DNA of 38,381 nucleotides from an uncultured Bacilli bacterium (GTDB lineage Bacteria > Bacillota_I > Bacilli_A > RF39 > UBA660). Below are positions 14,785 through 23,878 of the stretch, piece after piece (position 1 is the first letter of the stretch; every line of letters starts with the position of its first letter). Location of the stretch: positions 1 to 38,381 of the forward strand of contig CANQRX010000003.1 of NCBI GenBank assembly GCA_947626425.1. The letters run 5' to 3'. Position numbers and translations under genes: made by a program. The notes under the pieces were generated by a model, which ran no database searches, had not been told where the DNA came from, and saw only the letters and a program-made list of their open reading frames with translations.

Positions 14785-17109
14785 ATGAAAAAGAAAAAAT
14801 ATATTTTAATTATTATTACTTTAGTAATAGTTTTAAACGCTAAACAAACTAAGGCTTTTGAACTAGTGTCAACAGTTTATAATGATTATTGTTATGAAGT
14901 AAATAGTAAAAAAGAATGTTTAACCCTTTATCATGACAAAGATTCAAATATGGCCGTGTTTAAAACTTATAACATTGTGGAACAAGACCGAGTATATTTA
15001 AATGCAGGTAATTTTACTACCAAAGGTTTAGTGGCTGGTGACTTTAACCATAAAACGCGTTTGGCACTCCAAAAATTTTTTGACGAACGTTATTATAAGT
15101 CACTAGGCTATGATATTCATTATTTATTTGATCCAGCGGAATTAAATACGCTTTATGAGAAATTAATGGCTGATACGCATGAATTTAATAATCGAGTCGA
15201 CAAACACGAATTTACGATTTTTAAAAACGAATGGACCGATGTTTTAGATTTACCAATCCGTGACTATAGTTTTGCTAACACTGATAATCTTGAATTTAAA
15301 AAAGAAAATGGCCGGTTCATGGTCAAAGCCAATAAAGCGGGTAATTTTCCAGCCCAAATTATTTATGATCAATCTAGTAAAGTAGAAAGATTTTTAATTG
15401 ATAGAGAAAATTATTTTCGAATTTATACACCAATTGAAACTATACCAGAAGTGAAATTTAATGTCGAAGAGAAAAAACATCATATTTATGTCAATGGCGA
15501 TTTAGCAAATTTTCAAATAAATATTGATAACGAAGGAGTCGTAGGCGATAAAGTAAATTTTACTTTAAATGTTAATAAGGATTATTTTTTAGATAAAATT
15601 GTTATTGAAAATAAAAATCATCAAGCTATAGAATGGAAAGATAATAGTTTTATTATGCCTAATGAAGATGTTTATATCAATATTTCCTTAAGAAAAAAAC
15701 AAACTTATAAAATAACTGTAATTAAAAGCGAAAATGCAACAATTACGGCTCCATCTTTAGTTATGGAAAACGAAAAAGTTACTCTAAATGCTAAAGTAAA
15801 TGAAGGTTATATCTTAAAAAAAGTTTTTGTAAATGATATTCCTATTGATTTACAAGAAATGCAATTTGTTATGCCTTCTTCTGATGTTACAATCAAATAT
15901 GAAGTTGAAAAACTAAAAACTCATCAAATTACGGTTTTAAAAAATGATGGAGCTACCATTGAAGTAAAAAACAATGCTAATGAAAACGAAAAAGTTAAAG
16001 TAAAAGCTCTAGTAGAAAATGGTTATCAATTAGAAAAAATAATGATAAATAATAAAGCTTTAGATTTAAATGCAATGGAATTTATAATGCCTAATGAAGA
16101 CGTTGTAATTACTTACAAAACAAAAAAAGTAAATGCCCAGACTCATCAAATTACAGTTTTAAAAAAAGATGGAGCTACCATTGAAGTAACAAATCACGCG
16201 AATGAAAATGAAAAAGTTAAAGTAAAAGCTTTAGTTGAAAGTGGTTATCAATTAGATAAAATAATGATAAATAATAAAGCTTTAGATTTAAAAACAATGG
16301 AATTTATAATGCCAAATGAAGACGTTGTAATTACTTATAAAACAAGTTTCAAGAATATTACTAAGCAATATAACATTGTCGTTAAAGAAACAAAAGGTGT
16401 CAGTTTAAACCTAAATAAAAAAGCCCAAGCAGGTCAAAAAATCAATTTAGAACCTATTGTTGAAGAAGGTTACATTATAGATAAAATTTTAGTTTTTGCG
16501 GCGAATAATCAAAATTTAGAAGTTACTGAACAAAGTTTTATAATGCCGGATTCTGATGTAACAATCGAAGTCCAAACCAAATTAAAAGAGTACAGCATTA
16601 CAGTTGAGGCTCCTAAAAGTATTTTGGTAGATATTCAAAATAAAGCGCATATGGGCGAGTATATAACCTTTTCAACTGAATCTTTATTAGAAGACAGTGT
16701 AAAAGCCATTTATTTAAATGGAAAATTAATTGATACCTATCACTTTACAATGCCTAGTGAAGATGTTGTTTTAAAAATTGATGGTGCCAAACATAACTGG
16801 GAAGTTAATTATGAGGATTTAGAAGGTATGGTTATTAAAGAATCCCTTTTAGTTAATAAAGATGAATTAGTTTCCATTCCTCAAATTAAAGGTTACAAAT
16901 TTTTAAAAGCAGTGCTTTTGGATGGTACGTCTGTTGATTATCAAAATTCCTTTATTATGCCAAATGAAACCGTAACTTTAATTTATGAACCATTATCAAC
17001 GGAAACTGATTTTGATATCCCCAACACCAAAGCTAGTTTATCAATATTTCCATTAATCATACTTTTTCTAGTAAGTTTATTGCCTGTAAAAAAACGTAAA
17101 TTTAAATAA
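14785..17109 (+). CDS. Large surface protein with InlB-type bacterial repeats
   Basis: 774 aa. Signal peptide at 1-25 (KKKK, then IIITLVIVLN, cleavage near TKA). Residues 26-230 are a unique domain I cannot name. From about 235 there are at least six repeats of 65-75 aa, each ending in a FIMPNEDVVI-like strand. This is the signature of the divergent InlB B-repeat / bacterial repeat domain (PF18998 type) of adhesin-like wall proteins. Two neighbouring repeats are almost identical in DNA (15919-16140 and 16141-16356). The C-terminus has IPNTK, a hydrophobic helix (IFPLIILFLVSLLP) and basic KKRKFK, the layout of a sortase signal, but with K where LPXTG has G. Has its own promoter and terminator. 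Confidence 0.82.
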   Translation: MKKKKYILIIITLVIVLNAKQTKAFELVSTVYNDYCYEVNSKKECLTLYHDKDSNMAVFKTYNIVEQDRVYLNAGNFTTKGLVAGDFNHKTRLALQKFFDERYYKSLGYDIHYLFDPAELNTLYEKLMADTHEFNNRVDKHEFTIFKNEWTDVLDLPIRDYSFANTDNLEFKKENGRFMVKANKAGNFPAQIIYDQSSKVERFLIDRENYFRIYTPIETIPEVKFNVEEKKHHIYVNGDLANFQINIDNEGVVGDKVNFTLNVNKDYFLDKIVIENKNHQAIEWKDNSFIMPNEDVYINISLRKKQTYKITVIKSENATITAPSLVMENEKVTLNAKVNEGYILKKVFVNDIPIDLQEMQFVMPSSDVTIKYEVEKLKTHQITVLKNDGATIEVKNNANENEKVKVKALVENGYQLEKIMINNKALDLNAMEFIMPNEDVVITYKTKKVNAQTHQITVLKKDGATIEVTNHANENEKVKVKALVESGYQLDKIMINNKALDLKTMEFIMPNEDVVITYKTSFKNITKQYNIVVKETKGVSLNLNKKAQAGQKINLEPIVEEGYIIDKILVFAANNQNLEVTEQSFIMPDSDVTIEVQTKLKEYSITVEAPKSILVDIQNKAHMGEYITFSTESLLEDSVKAIYLNGKLIDTYHFTMPSEDVVLKIDGAKHNWEVNYEDLEGMVIKESLLVNKDELVSIPQIKGYKFLKAVLLDGTSVDYQNSFIMPNETVTLIYEPLSTETDFDIPNTKASLSIFPLIILFLVSLLPVKKRKFK
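15919..16356 (+). repeat. Two tandem 222-bp repeats in the surface protein
   Basis: Copies start at 15919 and 16141 (period 222 bp, 74 codons). They share most bases, including the segments encoding ENEKVKVKAL and FIMPNEDVVITYKT. A recent in-frame duplication. Confidence 0.88.
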
Positions 17110-17114
17110 AAAGT

Positions 17115-17155
17115 CAAAAAAACACTAAAAAATGAAAAATTTTGGTGTTTTTTTT
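17115..17155 (+). terminator. Intrinsic terminator after the repeat protein
   Basis: AACACTAAAA at 17121-17130 pairs with TTTTGGTGTT (one G-U pair) and is followed by eight T. Confidence 0.8.
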
Positions 17156-17193
17156 GTAAAAAAAAAGGAAATAAAGGACAACAGGGTAATATA

Positions 17194-17199
17194 TATAAT
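17194..17199 (+). promoter_or_regulatory. Possible dnaG -10 box
   Basis: TATAAT at 17194-17199 with no good -35. A start from here would put the SD (17203-17210) at the very 5' end of the mRNA, so the true promoter may differ. Confidence 0.3.
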
Positions 17200-17202
17200 T
17201 GT

Positions 17203-17210
17203 AGGGGAGG
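17203..17210 (+). promoter_or_regulatory. SD that decides the ATT start of dnaG
   Basis: AGGGGAGG is 8 bp before ATT 17219 (ideal) and 1 bp before the out-of-frame ATG 17212 (too close). Confidence 0.65.
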
Positions 17211-17218
17211 TATGACTT

Positions 17219-18988
17219 ATTGCAGTAATTAACCAAGAAACTATTTTAGAAATCCGTCAAAAAGCTGATATAGTAGAAATTGTTAGTTCATATGTCCAGT
17301 TAACTTTAAGAGGTAAAAATTATTTTGGTATTTGTCCTTTTCACCAAGATCATTCACCATCAATGAGCGTGAGTAAAGAAAAACAATTATTCAAATGTTT
17401 TTCCTGTGGGGCCGGGGGTAATGTTTTTCAGTTCGTTAAAGAAATTGAAAACATAACATTTTTAGAAGCTGTTAGTAAAGTCGCATCAAAAGTCGGCATT
17501 AACTTTACCTATAATCAATCGTTTCAACCCGTTGAAAAGTTTGAACAAGAATATAAAATAATGGACTTAACAAAAATGTTTTATCATAACAATTTAAAAA
17601 GCAAAGAAGCCAAAGAAGCCCGTGATTATCTTGCCAAAAGAAAAATTGATAACGAAATTATTGATAATTTTGGGTTAGGTTTTGCTTTTAAGGGCAATCA
17701 ATTATTAGAATTATTAAAAGCCAAAAAATATGATATGACTAGACTAAAAGATTTAAGCTTAGTTAGCCAAAAAGAAAACCAGTACTATGATATGTTTCAA
17801 AATCGAATTTTATTTCCTATTGAAAATCCTTCCGGAAAAGTTGTTGGGTTTACCGCCCGAGCTATAAATCCCAATGATACACCGAAGTATTTAAATAGTC
17901 GGGAATCAATTATTTTTAAAAAAGGGGAAATTTTATATAATTATCACCGTGCCCGCGAGAATGTTCGACTGTTAAAAAAAATTATTATTGTGGAAGGAAA
18001 TATGGATGCCATCCGAATGAGTGCTTGTGGTTTTCCAAATACCATAGCTTTAATGGGAACTAGTTTAACTAAAGAGCAAATTGAACTTATCCGGAAACTA
18101 AGAGTACCAATTACCTTAATGCTTGATAATGATAATGCCGGTTTAACTAATACTTATCAAAATGGTTTACTTTTAGAACAGGCTAAACTAGACGTTTGGG
18201 TTGTCCGGCTAAGCAAAGTTAAAGATCCTGATGAATATCTTTTAAACTTTGGCACTGAAGCCATGCAAGATGCCTTAGATCATCCTCTTAGTTTTTTAGA
18301 ATTTAAACTAATGTATTTAAAAGAAAATCGTAATTTACAAGATTCAGCTGATTTAATTTTATATATTAAAGATGTTATTAAATCCCTTGAAAATTATGAT
18401 GATCTAACTAAGAAAATGACTTTGCAAAAAATTGCCAATGATTATAGTATATCTTATGAAATTTTAAAAAGTGAATTACAAAAAGCTCAAGAAAATAATA
18501 ATCAACCATCAATCGAAGTAAAACCAATTAATAAACCGAAAGATGTATTCGATAATTATAGCAAATGTGCTAATCCCATTCTTTATTATATGATGAATGA
18601 TAGCAAATATATTAATATCTATCTTAATCGGTTAGGTTATTTTAGTGAAAAAAAATATAGACAAATCGCCAGCGAAATTTTATACTATTACGAAAAAAAC
18701 AAAACAATTAATTTAGCAGATTTTTTAAGCTATGCTGAACTATCACCTGTAAAAGATGATATATTTCAGGTAATCGGGGGTATAAAAGATGAAGAAATAA
18801 GCGAAACTAATATGGTAGAGTATATAACAATGTTACAAACTTTAATGATTAATCAAGATATTTTTACTTTGAGAAGTCGTCAAAGACAAACATTTGATAT
18901 AAACGAAAAAATTGCCATCGGTATCAAAATAACAGAATTACATCGAAAAAAAGAAGAATTGAAAAAAGAAAGAAGTGTTGAAAAATGA
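17219..18988 (+). CDS. dnaG: DNA primase DnaG, apparent ATT start
   Basis: 589 aa primase that makes RNA primers at the replication fork. Zinc-binding domain C39-x2-H42 ... C60-x2-C63 is typical of DnaG. RNA polymerase and Toprim domain follow, with IIVEGNMDA and the acidic MLDNDNAG, then a helicase-binding C-terminus. The first in-frame ATG (17363) is codon 49, inside the zinc finger, so it cannot be the start. Upstream the frame is open back to a TGA at 17213-17215 with no ATG, GTG or TTG. ATT 17219 begins (M)[13 protein letters not shown], where DnaG should begin. SD spacing supports it. Ends in an ATGA overlap with rpoD. Confidence 0.93.
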   Translation: MAVINQETILEIRQKADIVEIVSSYVQLTLRGKNYFGICPFHQDHSPSMSVSKEKQLFKCFSCGAGGNVFQFVKEIENITFLEAVSKVASKVGINFTYNQSFQPVEKFEQEYKIMDLTKMFYHNNLKSKEAKEARDYLAKRKIDNEIIDNFGLGFAFKGNQLLELLKAKKYDMTRLKDLSLVSQKENQYYDMFQNRILFPIENPSGKVVGFTARAINPNDTPKYLNSRESIIFKKGEILYNYHRARENVRLLKKIIIVEGNMDAIRMSACGFPNTIALMGTSLTKEQIELIRKLRVPITLMLDNDNAGLTNTYQNGLLLEQAKLDVWVVRLSKVKDPDEYLLNFGTEAMQDALDHPLSFLEFKLMYLKENRNLQDSADLILYIKDVIKSLENYDDLTKKMTLQKIANDYSISYEILKSELQKAQENNNQPSIEVKPINKPKDVFDNYSKCANPILYYMMNDSKYINIYLNRLGYFSEKKYRQIASEILYYYEKNKTINLADFLSYAELSPVKDDIFQVIGGIKDEEISETNMVEYITMLQTLMINQDIFTLRSRQRQTFDINEKIAIGIKITELHRKKEELKKERSVEK

Positions 18989-20259
18989 CAAAATTTGAAA
19001 TGAGAACGAATGAACTATTGACAAAAGGATTAAATGAAGGATACTTATTAATCGCAGAGGTTGCCGAAGTTCTAAAAGAATGTCGGGCTACTAAAGAAGA
19101 AGCCATAAGCTTTGAAGAAAAACTGAAAGAAAATAATATTGAATTAGTTGAAAAAATCCCTGAAAAAAAAGTTAAAAAAGTTAAAGAAATTAAAACATTT
19201 ACCGAACGCAAAGAAGAATTAATTGCCCTAGGAAAGAAAAATGGTCGAATTACTTTTGAACAACTAGCGTCATCTTTGAAAGGCTTAGAAGTAGATAACG
19301 ATTCCTTAGATATTTTATATAATGAATTGGTGGCCAATAATATTGAAATAGTTGGAGAAGATGATGAAGAGGGTAATAACGATAATTCACCAATTATTTT
19401 AAATGATGCAGAAATAACCAAAGACATTAATATTAATGATCCAGTTCGGATGTATTTAAAAGAAATTGGGCGAATCAGTTTGTTATCACCAGAAGAAGAA
19501 ATGGATTTATCAATCAAAGTAGCCAATGGTGATGAAGAGGCCAAAAATCGCCTTGCCGAGTCTAACCTTCGTTTAGTTGTTAGTATTGCCAAAAGATATG
19601 TCGGTCGTGGGTTGTTATTTTTAGATTTAATCCAAGAAGGAAATATTGGGTTAATGAAAGCCGTTGACAAGTTTGACTATGATAAAGGATACAAATTTTC
19701 AACATATGCAACATGGTGGATTCGTCAAGCCATAACGCGCGCCCTTGCCGATCAAGCAAGAACAATTAGAGTTCCGGTTCACATGGTTGAAACAATTAAT
19801 AAAATGGCCCGAATCCAAAGACAATTAACCTTAGAATTAAACCGCGAACCATCCGAAGAAGAAATCGCTAAAAAAATGAATATTTCGGTAGAAAAAGTTC
19901 GGGATGTCATTAAAATAAGTCAAGATCCTGTATCCCTTGAAACACCAATCGGTGAAGAAGATGATTCCCATTTAGGAGATTTTGTCAAAGACCCAAATAG
20001 TATGACTCCAGAAGAATATGCGACTAACCAAATTTTAAAAGAAGAAATTAAAGAAGTTTTAGGAACCCTTCAAGAAAGAGAACAAGAGGTTTTAGAATTG
20101 CGTTTTGGCTTAATTGATGGAACTAGTCACACTTTAGAAGAAGTAGGCAAAAGATTTAATGTTACACGGGAACGAATAAGGCAAATTGAAGCAAAAGCCC
20201 TTAGAAAATTACGGCATCCATCTCGGGCTAAAAAATTAAAGGATTTTTTAAACGATTAA
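18985..20259 (+). CDS. rpoD: Primary sigma factor RpoD (SigA)
   Basis: 424 aa housekeeping sigma factor. N-terminal region 1.1-like segments are Lys/Glu-rich. Region 1.2 begins [11 protein letters not shown], and region 2 is almost textbook: [39 protein letters not shown] and [16 protein letters not shown], which contact the -10 box. Region 3 is [10 protein letters not shown], and region 4 ends [20 protein letters not shown] for the -35 box. Overlaps dnaG by 4 bp and trmK by 1 bp in the classic macromolecular synthesis operon. Many promoters here carry TGn before the -10, which region 3.0 (the VHMVE helix) would recognise. Confidence 0.98.
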   Translation: MTKFEMRTNELLTKGLNEGYLLIAEVAEVLKECRATKEEAISFEEKLKENNIELVEKIPEKKVKKVKEIKTFTERKEELIALGKKNGRITFEQLASSLKGLEVDNDSLDILYNELVANNIEIVGEDDEEGNNDNSPIILNDAEITKDININDPVRMYLKEIGRISLLSPEEEMDLSIKVANGDEEAKNRLAESNLRLVVSIAKRYVGRGLLFLDLIQEGNIGLMKAVDKFDYDKGYKFSTYATWWIRQAITRALADQARTIRVPVHMVETINKMARIQRQLTLELNREPSEEEIAKKMNISVEKVRDVIKISQDPVSLETPIGEEDDSHLGDFVKDPNSMTPEEYATNQILKEEIKEVLGTLQEREQEVLELRFGLIDGTSHTLEEVGKRFNVTRERIRQIEAKALRKLRHPSRAKKLKDFLND

Positions 20260-20900
20260 TGAATTCCAAAAGATTACAATTTTTAGCTAATTATATTGCT
20301 AAAGATGCCAATGTCATTGATATTGGAACCGATCACGCTTACTTGCCAATTCTTTTGGTTCAAAAAAATAAAAGAAAAGTAATTGGAACAGATATTCATG
20401 AAAAAGCCTTAAATCAAGCTCAAAAAAACGTCTTAAAATATCATTTAGAAAAAGAAATAAAACTAATTTTAACTGATGGATTAGAAAATATTAATTTTGA
20501 GGATTATGATACTCTTGTTTTAGCAGGAATGGGCTATATGACTATTAAACATATTTTAGATTCTGATTTAAAACCGATTCAAACCATTATTCTCCAAGCT
20601 AATAATGATCATGAAAAAGTAAGAAAAATGATGATGGAAAAGAATTGGCGTCTAATAGATGAACATCTTTTAAGTGAAAATAATCATCTTTATCATATTA
20701 TGAAATATCAAAAAGGCGAAGAACAATTAACTAACCAAGAAATAATGTTAGGCAAATACCTTAAAGAAAACCGTTTTTACTACCAAGAAGAATTAGTTAA
20801 ATGCCAAGAAATTTATGATAAAATACCTCAAAAATATTTTACTAAAAGAAAAGAATTACAAAAAAAAATATCCTTTTTGCAAGAATATTTAAATTTATAA
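20259..20900 (+). CDS. trmK: tRNA (adenine22-N1)-methyltransferase TrmK
   Basis: 213 aa SAM-dependent methyltransferase of the TrmK (YqfN, COG2384) family, which methylates N1 of A22 in tRNA. Motif I is VIDIGTDHAYLPI at about 19-31; the acidic TDIHEKAL follows, and LVLAGMGYM replaces the more usual AGMGG. A C-terminal coiled-coil region (YFTKRKELQKKISFLQEYL) is typical. The start overlaps the rpoD stop (TAATG). Position after rpoD is the same as in Bacillus, but the Nif3-like gene that often follows is absent. It converges on, and overlaps by 6 bp, the next minus-strand gene. Confidence 0.93.
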   Translation: MNSKRLQFLANYIAKDANVIDIGTDHAYLPILLVQKNKRKVIGTDIHEKALNQAQKNVLKYHLEKEIKLILTDGLENINFEDYDTLVLAGMGYMTIKHILDSDLKPIQTIILQANNDHEKVRKMMMEKNWRLIDEHLLSENNHLYHIMKYQKGEEQLTNQEIMLGKYLKENRFYYQEELVKCQEIYDKIPQKYFTKRKELQKKISFLQEYLNL

Positions 20901-21155
20901 AAAGAAAACTGGTTTATTTAAAGCTTGAGCTTTAGCTACAGGCTTTTTTTGAGTGTTTTTTTCAAAACTAGGACTTGAAACTGTTGTTCCTTTCGGTTTT
21001 TCCATCATAACTTTGGCAACTTTTAAGGCATCTTTAGCATTATTAATAATAGGTTTAGCCTTAACGTATAAAGGAATTACCTGATTAGCAATATTCAAAG
21101 TTTTATTTATTTTTCCAATCATGGAAACTAAATTAAATGATCGAGCTGGATACAT
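20895..21155 (-). CDS. VrrA/YqfQ-like small protein
   Basis: 86 aa if started at the second ATG (21155), which has AAAGGAG at 7 nt; the first ATG at 21161 would sit only 1 nt from it. MYPARSF at the start and ANQVIPLYVKAKPIINNAKD at 26-45 resemble the YqfQ/VrrA family, whose gene lies near trmK in Bacillus. Basic, Lys/Pro-rich tail. No signal peptide. Function unknown in the family. Faces trmK tail to tail with a 6-bp overlap. Confidence 0.62.
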   Translation of the reverse strand: MYPARSFNLVSMIGKINKTLNIANQVIPLYVKAKPIINNAKDALKVAKVMMEKPKGTTVSSPSFEKNTQKKPVAKAQALNKPVFFL

Positions 21156-21174
21156 ACGCATACTCCTTTATTAT

Positions 21175-21205
21175 AGTATATGCTAAACTTTCGTTTTTGG
21201 TGTAA
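21175..21205 (-). promoter_or_regulatory. Possible promoter of the VrrA-like gene
   Basis: On the minus strand TTACAC (21205-21200), 19 bp, TATACT (21180-21175). A TATAAT at 21175-21170 is too close to the start codon. Confidence 0.35.
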
Positions 21206-21267
21206 TTTTATTTAACAAATTGATGCATTAAATTTAAATAACGCACACTATCATAAATTTTTTTTAA

Positions 21268-21296
21268 TTGAAGAAACTAATCATCTTTGTTATCAT
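21268..21296 (+). promoter_or_regulatory. Promoter of the prepilin peptidase gene
   Basis: TTGAAG (21268-21273), 17 bp, TATCAT (21291-21296), with TG at 21288-21289. Confidence 0.6.
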
Positions 21297-21319
21297 ATAA
21301 ATAGTTAGGATTTGATAAA

Positions 21320-21967
21320 ATGAATGAGTTAGTTGTCATATTTTTAAGTTTTGGACTTGGTTTCCTTTATAATTGGTTAATTAATTTACATGAACGAAAA
21401 AAAACAAAAAATTTATTTGAACTATTCCTTTCCGGATTATCGTTAATGATTTTAACCCTTTATTTTTATCAAAAATATCATTTTAGTTATCGCTTTTTTC
21501 CGGGTTTTATTATTAGTTCCTTATTAATTTTGATTTTTACAAGCGACCTTAAATATTTAATAATATTTGATAGTCCTTTACTTATCAGTGCCTTAGCTAT
21601 GTTTGGCCTTAATTGCCTTTTTTTTGATTTAAGTGGAGCTTTAAAAAGTTGTTTTTCCGGAATAATTATTTTTCTTTTTATGTTATTTATCGCTAAAATA
21701 AGTAGTAAACTTTTTAAAAGAGAAACCTTAGGAGGCGGAGATATCAAGTTTTCTTATCTAATTGGTTGTATTTTGCCTCTTAATTTAGCATTTACAACGC
21801 TTGCTTTATCGACATTTCTAGCTTTACCGGCCTCAGTTTTTTCGCTTTTAATGCACAAAGAAAAAGAAGTAGCTTATGGTCCTTTTTTAGTATCAGCCCT
21901 GTTAATAGTTTATATGTTTTCCGATAAATTCCAAAATCTTTTGAATTTTTTATTTTCATGGCTCTAG
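21320..21967 (+). CDS. Type IV prepilin peptidase (A24), ComC/PilD-like
   Basis: 215 aa integral membrane aspartyl protease that cleaves leader peptides of type IV-like pilins and competence pseudopilins. The two catalytic Asp motifs are visible: FTSDLKYLIIFD near 73-84 and LGGGDIKFSYLIG near 138-150. Six or seven membrane helices. The cysteine-rich N-terminal methylase domain of full-length PilD/ComC is missing; no CxxC pairs occur, so it probably only cleaves. Own promoter. With comEA and comEC in the same window it suggests a DNA-uptake system. Confidence 0.85.
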   Translation: MNELVVIFLSFGLGFLYNWLINLHERKKTKNLFELFLSGLSLMILTLYFYQKYHFSYRFFPGFIISSLLILIFTSDLKYLIIFDSPLLISALAMFGLNCLFFDLSGALKSCFSGIIIFLFMLFIAKISSKLFKRETLGGGDIKFSYLIGCILPLNLAFTTLALSTFLALPASVFSLLMHKEKEVAYGPFLVSALLIVYMFSDKFQNLLNFLFSWL

Positions 21968-21983
21968 TTTAACGAAATTTTCC

Positions 21984-22013
21984 TTTACATATTTACGCTT
22001 AGTTTGCTATAAT
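21984..22013 (+). promoter_or_regulatory. rpmG-efp promoter
   Basis: TTTACA (21984-21989), 18 bp, TATAAT (22008-22013) with TG at 22005-22006. One of the best promoters here. Confidence 0.75.
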
Positions 22014-22043
22014 ACATATAGTTTTGATGTAAGGAGGGATATT

Positions 22044-22217
22044 ATGGCAAAAAACGAAAATAGACAATTCATCGGATTAAAATGTTCACGATGTGGAAAA
22101 CAAATCCGTCCAACTATTAAAAATAAAAAGAATACAACAGAAAAAATTGAATTAAAAAAGTTTTGTCCAAACTGTCGACAAGCTGTTATATTTAAAGAAA
22201 CCAAATTAGGTAAGTAA
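22044..22217 (+). CDS. rpmG: Ribosomal protein L33
   Basis: 57 aa large-subunit protein L33, cysteine-containing (zinc-type) form: C14-x2-C17 and C41-x2-C44. TIKNKKNTTEKIELKKFCPN is the core L33 pattern, with RxxK-x-ELKKFCP shared widely. SD AAGGAGGG is 7 nt before the ATG. Sits 21 bp before efp, so ribosome and elongation-factor genes form a bicistronic unit. Its N-terminal extension (AKNENRQFIG) is a little longer than usual. Confidence 0.92.
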   Translation: MAKNENRQFIGLKCSRCGKQIRPTIKNKKNTTEKIELKKFCPNCRQAVIFKETKLGK

Positions 22218-22238
22218 TATTAGAGAAGGGTGAGTACG

Positions 22239-22799
22239 ATGAATATTAACATAAACGATATAAAAAATGGAATGACAATAATTATTGATGGCAATTTATG
22301 CCAAATTATGGAGTTTCAACATGTTAAACCAGGTAAGGGTAGTGCTTTCGTTCGTATTAAATTAAAAAATTTAAGAACAGGAGCTGTTGTTGAAAATTCT
22401 TATAATACAAATATCAAAATTGAAAGAGCTAAAATTGATCATAACCCAATGCAATTTTTATATACTGATGGGGATAATTATGTTTTCATGAATACTGAAA
22501 CTTATGATCAAATTGAAGTTCCATCTTCAAAACTAGAACAAGAAAAGCGTTTTATTAAAGAAGGATTAGAAATTCAATTAGATTACTATGAAGGTGAATT
22601 AATCGGTATAACTTTACCAGAAAAAATTGAGTTTGAAGTTGTTGAAACTGAACCAGCTGTGAAAGGTAATACTGCTAACAATGCTATGAAAGATGCCAAA
22701 ATCGAAACTGGCTACACTGTAAAAGTTCCATTATTTATTAATCAAGGTGAAAAAATAATTATTTCAACTAGTGATGGAAAATATTCTAGCCGGGCCTAA
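22239..22799 (+). CDS. efp: Elongation factor P
   Basis: 186 aa translation factor that rescues ribosomes stalled at polyproline. Domain I tip loop is KPGKGSAFVR, with K33 as the residue that is modified in many bacteria; no EpmA/B-type or other modification gene is seen nearby. Domains II and III are complete, ending ISTSDGKYSSRA. I choose ATG 22239 over GTG 22230 because AAGGG is 8 nt before the ATG, while the GTG overlaps it. Ends at a strong bidirectional terminator shared with def. Confidence 0.97.
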   Translation: MNININDIKNGMTIIIDGNLCQIMEFQHVKPGKGSAFVRIKLKNLRTGAVVENSYNTNIKIERAKIDHNPMQFLYTDGDNYVFMNTETYDQIEVPSSKLEQEKRFIKEGLEIQLDYYEGELIGITLPEKIEFEVVETEPAVKGNTANNAMKDAKIETGYTVKVPLFINQGEKIIISTSDGKYSSRA

Positions 22800-22803
22800 A
22801 AAA

Positions 22804-22830
22804 AAATATCTAGACAATAGATATTTTTTT
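22804..22830. terminator. Bidirectional terminator between efp and def
   Basis: AAATATCT (22804-22811), 7-nt loop, AGATATTT (22819-22826), flanked by an A run on the left and a T run on the right, so it can serve both converging genes. It overlaps the 3' end of def by 2 bp. Confidence 0.85.
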
Positions 22831-23380
22831 ATATTTCCCGCATTTTTTCTTGATTTTTATAAGGATTTTTCGGATCAATCCGATCGACAAATAAAATTCC
22901 GTTTAAATGATCAATTTCATGTTGAAAAGCAATTGAAACATCTTCTCTAACTCGTAAAGTTATTTCTTTGCCATTCATATCTTGTGCTTTAACAGTCATT
23001 CTGGCATATCGAGGAACTATTCCCTTAACATCCCGATTTACACTTAAGCAACCTTCGCCTTCACCAACATAAATTAATTCTTCACTATAAGAAACAATTT
23101 CCGGATTAATAACAATATAATTTTTGAAAGTTTTGTCCTCTTTTTCTTCGGCAATAACAAAATAACGTTTCATTATCCCAAGTTGAACAGCTGACATTCC
23201 CCAACCAGCTCGTAAATTATATTTTTCCCGTTCTTCATCAATTTGACTCATTTGAAGATAGACTAACATATCGTTGATAGTTTTTTGATCACTTGCTGAT
23301 AAAGGAAAGGTAACAGGCTTAGAAATTTGTCGAAGCCTTTTATCATTTTCTTCCAAAATTTTTAAATTTGGTAATTCCAT
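22829..23380 (-). CDS. def: Peptide deformylase
   Basis: 183 aa metalloenzyme removing the formyl group from new proteins. The three motifs are present: GWGMSAVQ at 59-66 (GxGxAAxQ), EGCLSV at 109-114 with the metal-binding C111, and QHEIDHLNG at 153-161 with H154, E155 and H158. Length and insertions fit the Gram-positive type 2 class. SD AAGGGGTG is about 8 nt before the ATG. Own extended -10 promoter upstream; terminates in the hairpin shared with efp. Confidence 0.97.
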   Translation of the reverse strand: MELPNLKILEENDKRLRQISKPVTFPLSASDQKTINDMLVYLQMSQIDEEREKYNLRAGWGMSAVQLGIMKRYFVIAEEKEDKTFKNYIVINPEIVSYSEELIYVGEGEGCLSVNRDVKGIVPRYARMTVKAQDMNGKEITLRVREDVSIAFQHEIDHLNGILFVDRIDPKNPYKNQEKMREI

Positions 23381-23408
23381 GGTAACACACCCCTTAAAAA
23401 TCTCCTTT

Positions 23409-23417
23409 ATTGTACCA
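23409..23417 (-). promoter_or_regulatory. def promoter, extended -10
   Basis: On the minus strand TGgTACAAT (23417-23409), 29 bp from the start codon. Confidence 0.55.
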
Positions 23418-23494
23418 TAAATTTAAAATATTAAAAGTAAAAATGATAATAAATAACTGAATTAGATGCAAAACTATCCAATTTTTCCTTAAAA

Positions 23495-23526
23495 TGAAAA
23501 AAGAATAGAATGGTTGCTATTCTTTT
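23495..23526 (-). terminator. Terminator of the YjcZ-like gene
   Basis: Perfect 10-bp inverted repeat AAAAGAATAG / CTATTCTTTT (23499-23508 and 23517-23526), followed on the minus strand by T-rich DNA. It sits directly after the stop codon. Confidence 0.75.
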
Positions 23527-23532
23527 AAACGA

Positions 23533-23718
23533 TTAGTTGTTGTTGTTATTGTTGCCATACCAACCTGCACCAATGATGATTACTAACAGGATGAATAGGA
23601 CAATCCAAATGGCAGCGCCGGCACCATAACCAGAAGTATATCCAGCATATCCACCAGAGTTGCAACATTGATTTGGGTATCCGCCACCATAGAATCCATT
23701 ATTTCCGTAATAATACAT
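23533..23718 (-). CDS. YjcZ-like tiny membrane protein
   Basis: 61 aa. Gly/Tyr/Asn-rich N-terminus (YYYGNNGFYGGGYPNQCC) and one membrane helix, AAIWIVLFILLVIIIGAGW, close to the VLFILLIIVGA core of the YjcZ / tiny TM Bacillus family (some are sporulation-related). Unusual tail of six Asn. SD TAAGGAGGTAAC is strong, and the gene ends in its own terminator, so it is well expressed. Role unknown. Confidence 0.72.
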   Translation of the reverse strand: MYYYGNNGFYGGGYPNQCCNSGGYAGYTSGYGAGAAIWIVLFILLVIIIGAGWYGNNNNNN

Positions 23719-23742
23719 ATCTGTTACCTCCTTAATCTTTCT

Positions 23743-23748
23743 ATTATA
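23743..23748 (-). promoter_or_regulatory. -10 box for the YjcZ-like gene
   Basis: TATAAT on the minus strand at 23748-23743, 25 bp before the start; weak -35. Confidence 0.4.
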
Positions 23749-23878
23749 GTTTATTAAAATCTTTAAATTTTGACATAAAAACTTTACAGATGCTTATTAT
23801 TTAATTTTTAAAACAATTGTCTTATAAGTGTCAGATTTTCTTTTTTTATGAAATTTTTAAGACTTTTCGTTGAGAATT

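Noticed and set aside
14863-15100. Thioester adhesin domain at the start of the repeat protein (DYCYEV and ALQKFF)
   Set aside because: A Cys and a Gln in suitable short motifs are not enough; spacing and surrounding motifs do not clearly match.
17363-17365. ATG 17363 as start of dnaG
   Set aside because: It lies between the zinc-binding pairs C39/H42 and C60/C63 and would destroy the domain.
18924-19670. 248-codon antisense frame over rpoD
   Set aside because: Complementary shadow of a highly conserved gene; Ser/Leu-rich composition, no SD.
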